From SZUA-36 sp963759155 (GTDB taxonomy: Bacteria; Pseudomonadota; Gammaproteobacteria; Xanthomonadales; SZUA-36): DNA of 64,000 bases. Made by a program: the position numbers and the translations under genes. Every line of letters starts with the position of its first letter. The stretch's first letter is position 1. Below are positions 59,688 to 64,000 of this stretch, one piece after another. The notes beneath the pieces are model-generated. The model did no database searches, was not told the DNA's origin, and worked only from the letters and a program-made list of their open reading frames with translations. The DNA lies in the NCBI GenBank assembly GCA_963759155.1, contig CAVWXX010000021.1:1-64000 (forward strand). Direction: 5' to 3'.

Positions 59688-60607
59688 CGTTGAAAAGTAA
59701 GAAACCTACATTGATTTAAGGGTTTTACCGATAGTTAAACAACTCATTTTGACGCATCTTTGTACTATCTAAATCCGGAACGTCAAATATGCCCAGAGCC
59801 AATCGCTTCTACCTGCCCGGTGCCGTCTGGCACATCACCCAACGATGTCATGACCGTAAATTTCTTCTGAAATTTGAACGTGACCGTCTGCGCTGGAAGC
59901 ACTACTTGTTTCAGGCCAAAAAACGTTATGGCCTGTTGGTGTTGAACTATATTGCCACCAGTAACCATGTTCACTTGCTGGTTCAAGATACCGGACAGGG
60001 TGTAATAGCCAGGAGTATGCAACTAATCGCCGGTCGGACCGCCCAGGAATACAACCAGCGGAAATTCAGAAACGGGGCCTTTTGGGAAGACCGTTACTTT
60101 GCAACGGCAGTTTCCACCGATCACCACCTGATCCAGTGTCTCGTATATATAGACCTGAATATGCTTCGGGCCGGTGTTGTGGATCATCCTGCCAAATGGA
60201 AAGTCAGTGGTTATCGTGAGATTCAATCACCGCCACAGCGCTACCAAATTATCGATCGTCCTGCCCTTCGCAGCCTGACCAGTATTTCAAGCGAACAAAC
60301 ACTTCGATCTGTGCACAAGAACTGGGTGGATAGTCGCATCCTTAAAAGGCCTCGAGAGCGAGAGGGTGTTTGGACCGAGTCTATTGCTGTCGGCTCTCAA
60401 GCTTATGTTTCACGAGTGAAGTCACAGATGGGTGTTAAAGCCTATCACCGGTCAATTTCAGAACATTCTGAAGGTACGTTCCTTATTCAGGAGAGCAGTC
60501 TCGTAAAACCACAATTTCTCGACTGAAATTGATCTTTTAAGACTGAAAAGGCTAATTTCTTGTGATTGACCATCAGGAATATCAATAGGATATATTGGTC
60601 CGACCCC
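59668..60607 (+). mobile_element. Complete RAYT-type (IS200-like) element
   Basis: The element runs from GGGGTCGGACC (59668-59678) to GGTCCGACCCC (60597-60607), perfect 11-base inverted ends, and contains one transposase gene. Shortened relatives with the same ends lie at 17383-17689 and 2477-2718. REP-associated Y1 transposases normally act on hairpin ends, and no target duplication is expected. Confidence 0.75.
59789..60526 (+). CDS. REP-associated tyrosine transposase (RAYT, Y1_Tnp)
   Basis: 245 residues. The fold starts PRANRFYLPGAVWHITQRCH. The HUH metal site is H60-V-H62 in SNHVHLLVQ, and Y120 in VYIDLNMLRAGVV is the candidate nucleophile. GAFWEDRYFATAV is typical of this group. A C-terminal extension (about 160-245, WVDSRILKRPREREGVWTES) is the part retained in the deleted copy at 17383. 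It nicks and joins single-stranded DNA at its element ends. Confidence 0.88.
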   Translation: MPRANRFYLPGAVWHITQRCHDRKFLLKFERDRLRWKHYLFQAKKRYGLLVLNYIATSNHVHLLVQDTGQGVIARSMQLIAGRTAQEYNQRKFRNGAFWEDRYFATAVSTDHHLIQCLVYIDLNMLRAGVVDHPAKWKVSGYREIQSPPQRYQIIDRPALRSLTSISSEQTLRSVHKNWVDSRILKRPREREGVWTESIAVGSQAYVSRVKSQMGVKAYHRSISEHSEGTFLIQESSLVKPQFLD

Positions 60608-60650
60608 TCAATCCCTCAAGATGTCCGCCGTCAGGCGCGTACCGAGCGCC

Positions 60651-62015
60651 CTAAGGTTGTTCTTCGCCATCCTTTTTGATCAGACGCAAATGTCCTTCAT
60701 CTTCAATTGAATCACCCACGGCTTTTTCCAACATGCCGGCTTCCAGTTGCTTGGCGTGGCGGGCGCCGAGCTTGCTGAGCTTATCGGTCTGGCCAACCAG
60801 GTTGCCGGCACCGGTGGTTAGCTGGCTGTAGGCATCATCATAGGCTTTTCTTGCCTGCTCGAGGCGCATCCCGACAGCCTTCAGGTTCTCGGTGAAACCA
60901 ACAAACTTGTCGTACAACAAACCAGCACGGCGGGCGATGTCCTGGGCATTGGTGTTTTGTTTGTGCACCTGCCAAACGGAGGCAACGGTGCGTACGGTAG
61001 CGAGGAAATTGGCCGGCGACAGCAGGGCAACACGCTGTTGTAATGCATACTCCGGCAGGCTTGGGTCTTTTTGAAGTGCGACAATGAGTGCGGACTCGAT
61101 CGGCACAAACATGAGTACAAAGTCGAGTGCATTGAGTTCTTCCACGTCGGGGTAGTTCTTTTTACCCAAACCTGAAATATGCGCTTTTATGGAGGCCACG
61201 TGCTCCGTTAAAAGCGTATCACGCCGACCTTCATCTTCCTCGGACTGGTAACGTGTCCACGCAGTCAGGGATACCTTGGAATCAAGGATAATGCTGCGGT
61301 TTTCCGGTAACTTCAGCACAAAATCCGGTTGTAATCGCTCACCGTTATTACCAACCGTTGAAACCTGTGTGTAGTAATGCTCACCCTTGACGAGACCGGC
61401 CAGCTCCATCAGGCGTTCGAGTTGCTGCTCACCCCAATTACCCTGGGCTTTGACATCGGAGGTCAAGGCCTTGGTCAGGTTTTGTGCCTCCTTGTGAAGA
61501 CGCTCGTTCAGGCTCTCCATCTGTTTGAGCTTTTCCTGCAGGGCGGCGTGTTGGCGAATATCTTCACGGCTATTTTTATCCACCGTTGAGCGGAAGGTCT
61601 CAAGGTCTTTGGCTAAAGGTTTCAACAGCCCGCTTAGCTGTTTTTCACTTAATTGCGTGAACTGGCTGGAGCGCTCATCGAATACCTTGCCAGCCAGCCG
61701 GTCGAAAGACTCTGTCAAGCGTTTTTCGGCCTGTTCAAGCGAGGCCTTTTCGGCCCGGTGGTGTTGCTGCTGTTCTTCAAGCCGGGTTTCGGTGATCGCC
61801 AATGCACGCTGGACTTCCGATAGTTCCTCTTCACTGGCCTTCAAACTGGCTTCAAGCGTCTCGTTAAGCGGTTGGAGGCGCTCCAACTCTGCTTCTGCTC
61901 CCTTGCGCCGGGCGATTCTCGCCGTGACCATTGCACCGATAAGTGCGATGATCAGACCCGCTAACAGCCCCATAATGACGCTGTTGATATCCAGTTGTGT
62001 TAGCCATTCATTCAT
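60651..62015 (-). CDS. rmuC: DNA recombination protein RmuC
   Basis: 454 residues. A membrane anchor (MGLLAGLIIALIGAMVTARI) is followed by a long coiled coil (about 40-190) and the RmuC nuclease-like domain (VKAQGNWGEQQLERLMELAG, LQPDFVLKLPENRSIILDSK, LNALDFVLMFVPIESALIVA). RmuC limits inversions at short inverted repeats. It follows mazG on the same strand. Confidence 0.93.
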   Translation of the reverse strand: MNEWLTQLDINSVIMGLLAGLIIALIGAMVTARIARRKGAEAELERLQPLNETLEASLKASEEELSEVQRALAITETRLEEQQQHHRAEKASLEQAEKRLTESFDRLAGKVFDERSSQFTQLSEKQLSGLLKPLAKDLETFRSTVDKNSREDIRQHAALQEKLKQMESLNERLHKEAQNLTKALTSDVKAQGNWGEQQLERLMELAGLVKGEHYYTQVSTVGNNGERLQPDFVLKLPENRSIILDSKVSLTAWTRYQSEEDEGRRDTLLTEHVASIKAHISGLGKKNYPDVEELNALDFVLMFVPIESALIVALQKDPSLPEYALQQRVALLSPANFLATVRTVASVWQVHKQNTNAQDIARRAGLLYDKFVGFTENLKAVGMRLEQARKAYDDAYSQLTTGAGNLVGQTDKLSKLGARHAKQLEAGMLEKAVGDSIEDEGHLRLIKKDGEEQP

Positions 62016-62032
62016 AATTGCTTGTATACCCG

Positions 62033-62824
62033 TTACGTTTCGCTATCTATCTTGTTCGCGCCCATATGTCTCTTGGTGTCCTGCCAGAGCTCTTCCATCG
62101 TATCCAGATTCATGGAATCGAGACCCTCATGACCACCCACAGATTCCTCCATCGCCCTGAAGCGATGTTCAAACTTTGCATTACTGCGGCGCAGTGCCGT
62201 GCCGGGGTCTATATCCAGTTTACGTGCAAGGTTGGTGGCTACAAATAACAGATCGCCCAGTTCGTCTTCCATCGCGTCACGGTCACCGGAAGAGATCGCT
62301 GAACGCATTTCAGCCAGTTCCTCGTCAAATTTGTCCATGACCGGTTCTGCCGAATCCCAGTCAAAACCCACCTTGCGGGCGCGTTTTTGCAATTTGACTG
62401 AGCGTTGTAATTCCGCCATACCGGCCGGAATGCCGTCCATCAGGCTGTGTTCACCCTTTTGTTTTCTTTCTTCTGTTTTGTAATCTTCCCAAACCTGCGT
62501 TTGGTGCACCTCATCCTTTATTTCGAGATCGGCGAACACATGTGGATGACGGCGAAGCATTTTGTCGCAAACGGCTTCGTGCACATCATCAAAGTCAAAA
62601 CTGCCCTGCTCGCTGGCCATCTGTGCATGAAAGACCACCTGGAATAACAGATCACCCAATTCATCTTTCAGGTCGGCCATGTTGTCCCGCGCAATGGCAT
62701 CGGCGACCTCGTAGGCCTCTTCGATGGTATACGGGGCAATGGTCGAGAAATCCTGTTTAATATCCCACGGGCAACCGTTTTGCGGGTCGCGCAAACGTTG
62801 CATGATTTCCAGCAGTTGTAACAT
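62033..62824 (-). CDS. mazG: Nucleoside triphosphate pyrophosphohydrolase
   Basis: 263 residues. All-alpha MazG fold, tandem type: N-terminal GCPWDIKQDFSTIAPYTIEE and AYEVADAI, EELGDLLF-like metal site (KDELGDLLFQVVFHA), and a second domain with EDELGDLLFVATNLAR. It hydrolyses NTPs to NMP and PPi, cleaning the pool and lowering ppGpp under stress. It lies between the sensor kinase and rmuC. Confidence 0.93.
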   Translation of the reverse strand: MLQLLEIMQRLRDPQNGCPWDIKQDFSTIAPYTIEEAYEVADAIARDNMADLKDELGDLLFQVVFHAQMASEQGSFDFDDVHEAVCDKMLRRHPHVFADLEIKDEVHQTQVWEDYKTEERKQKGEHSLMDGIPAGMAELQRSVKLQKRARKVGFDWDSAEPVMDKFDEELAEMRSAISSGDRDAMEDELGDLLFVATNLARKLDIDPGTALRRSNAKFEHRFRAMEESVGGHEGLDSMNLDTMEELWQDTKRHMGANKIDSET

Positions 62825-62858
62825 GAAGATTCCTTTTTAGCGAAGATTCCTTTTTAGC
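62825..62858 (-). repeat. 17-base tandem duplication of stop codon and ribosome site
   Basis: GAAGATTCCTTTTTAGC occurs at 62825-62841 and 62842-62858. On the coding strand each copy supplies TAAAAAGGAATCTTC, so the upstream kinase gene ends in one copy and mazG is initiated from the AAGGA of the other. Confidence 0.8.
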
Positions 62859-64000
62859 GTGTTTTGAGCGTAACGCTCAGACAGGCTCCGCCCAGTTCAC
62901 TTTGTTGAATCGCTATTTCACCATGATAGGCGCTTACGATTTCAAGAGCGATGGCAAGCCCCAGGCCATGGCCCTCGACGCGCTCATCACCACGCACGCC
63001 GCGTTTCAGTAATTGCTCACGCATATCAACCGCAATACCGGGGCCATTGTCGTCGACCTGCAGATGGATACCGGAACGGGGGTTCTCAGTATCAAGCACA
63101 CGTACTGACAAACGAACCTCGCCATCACCATACTTACATGCATTGTCGAGCAGATTACCGGTTAACTCCAGAAAATCACGTTGCTCACCGTAAAAAGCCA
63201 GGCCAGATTCAATATTGACATCAATGTTTATCAATTCCTGAGAATGGACCCGTTTCAATGAAAGCACCAGGCGGTCAACCTGAGTTTTTACATCCACAGC
63301 CGGCGCATTTGAACTGCGAGCTGAGGTCGCCGCCCGTTGTAAGCGGGTGGCAATCAGGTGCTGCATGTCATTGACCGCATTATCCATGGCGGAGGCCTTG
63401 GGGGAACCGTCCGTGGGTAAACTTGCGCGGATGACAGATAAAGGTGTCTTGAGACTGTGCGCGAGTGAATCAAGCGCATTGCGGTAGCGCTTCTGATTGG
63501 CTTGTTCAGTGTCCAGCAGGTGATTGATATTACGTTGTAGCGGTTCCAGCTCTACGGGGTAATGTCCCTTCAGGCGGTCAAGCTTTCCGGATTCGACACC
63601 CGAAATATCCTCGGTAATCCGCCGCAGGGGTCGTAAGCCGAGCGCCAGTAATATCACCTGGGCCAACACCAAAATTAAACCGGTCAAACCCAGGCTTTGC
63701 CACAGGCCACTTCGAAACGCCTGAAGCTCCGGTTGTAGTTCCTGCGGGTCCACCAGGATAGTCACAGTAACCGGTAGCATCCGGTTACCGGGCAGCTCCC
63801 AGCTGACACCGTATCTGAAAGTGTAATAAGAGCCGCTTACATCAGAGGCCGGCAAAAACGCCCGCTCGCCCGTCTGAACCTGAACCGGTTCCGGCAGCTT
63901 GACACCCAGGGCGGATGACGAAGCCCAGCGGTCCGTCTCACCATTTACAACGGCATACACACCGGAGCCAGGCTGGCGCAGACGCGGGTCACCGGGATCC
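62854..64000 (-). CDS. PhoQ-like sensor histidine kinase (5' end outside window)
   Basis: At least 381 residues; the frame is still open at 64000 (DPGDPRLRQPGSGVYAVVNG reads through the window edge), so the N-terminus is missing. A periplasmic sensor part is followed by one membrane helix (SLGLTGLILVLAQVILLALG), a HAMP-like linker, the H-box SLAHSLKTPLSVI, the N-box NLLDNACKYG, DNGPGI and GHGLGLAIALEI. It autophosphorylates on His and passes phosphate to a response regulator, probably encoded just upstream and outside the window. The order kinase-mazG is not diagnostic. Confidence 0.85.
   Translation of the reverse strand, partial: DPGDPRLRQPGSGVYAVVNGETDRWASSSALGVKLPEPVQVQTGERAFLPASDVSGSYYTFRYGVSWELPGNRMLPVTVTILVDPQELQPELQAFRSGLWQSLGLTGLILVLAQVILLALGLRPLRRITEDISGVESGKLDRLKGHYPVELEPLQRNINHLLDTEQANQKRYRNALDSLAHSLKTPLSVIRASLPTDGSPKASAMDNAVNDMQHLIATRLQRAATSARSSNAPAVDVKTQVDRLVLSLKRVHSQELINIDVNIESGLAFYGEQRDFLELTGNLLDNACKYGDGEVRLSVRVLDTENPRSGIHLQVDDNGPGIAVDMREQLLKRGVRGDERVEGHGLGLAIALEIVSAYHGEIAIQQSELGGACLSVTLKTR

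Overview
The window reads as a chromosomal segment of a gammaproteobacterium of moderate GC content. The best evidence is the conserved minus-strand block aspS, yebC, ruvC, ruvA, ruvB, ybgC, tolQ, tolR, tolA, tolB, pal, cpoB, queE, queC, tRNA-Lys (about 19.5-33 kb), an order familiar from Pseudomonas-like genomes. dapE-yffB-dapD-glnD-map, proBA, clpB, mazG and rmuC agree with this. The species cannot be named from the sequence alone.

Region 1 (1-19.4 kb) is accessory DNA lying directly 3' of the tRNA-Lys gene. It starts with an HTH/AbiEii-like nucleotidyltransferase toxin-antitoxin pair under a promoter embedded in a perfect inverted repeat. An outer-membrane barrel gene, a short mobile-element derivative, C-rich tandem repeats and a VapBC pair follow, the whole bracketed by a 51-base direct repeat. 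The core of the region (3.8-17.2 kb, all minus strand) is an unusual set of five tandem paralogues of exported DUF1254/DUF1214 proteins. They come with two predicted outer-membrane channels, a small protein of an uncharacterised family and a large MalT/AlkS-type LuxR regulator. A frameshifted fragment of a second regulator and a deleted copy of a RAYT-type transposable element sit upstream of the intact regulator. The region ends with a Fic protein that has an AbiEi-like N-terminal domain and three helically phased direct repeats in front of it.

Region 2 (19.5-48.5 kb) is mostly housekeeping: queuosine precursor synthesis, Tol-Pal envelope system, RuvABC resolvasome, YebC, an esterase-like protein, RarD, AspRS, an FmdB-type zinc ribbon, an M49-like lipoprotein, proline synthesis (proBA), ClpB, a DUF389 membrane protein, lysine/diaminopimelate genes, GlnD and methionine aminopeptidase. 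A 276-bp intergenic element made of nested inverted repeats separates the convergent proA and clpB.

Region 3 (48.7-64 kb) has an RND efflux adaptor/permease pair, prmC, a class II amidotransferase, a cardiolipin-synthase-like gene, a DcaP-type porin, a DUF3313 protein, a full RAYT element with matching terminal repeats, rmuC, mazG and a PhoQ-like sensor kinase cut by the window edge.

Four otherwise well-conserved genes (first DUF1254 paralogue, queC, proA, cls) each carry exactly one single-base indel, and correcting it restores a normal-length protein. ruvC and prmC also lack an ATG/GTG/TTG start covering their conserved N-termini. This clustering suggests residual indel errors in the assembly at least as strongly as real gene decay, so those genes should be treated as provisionally intact. 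All family names come from recognising motifs by eye; no database search was run.
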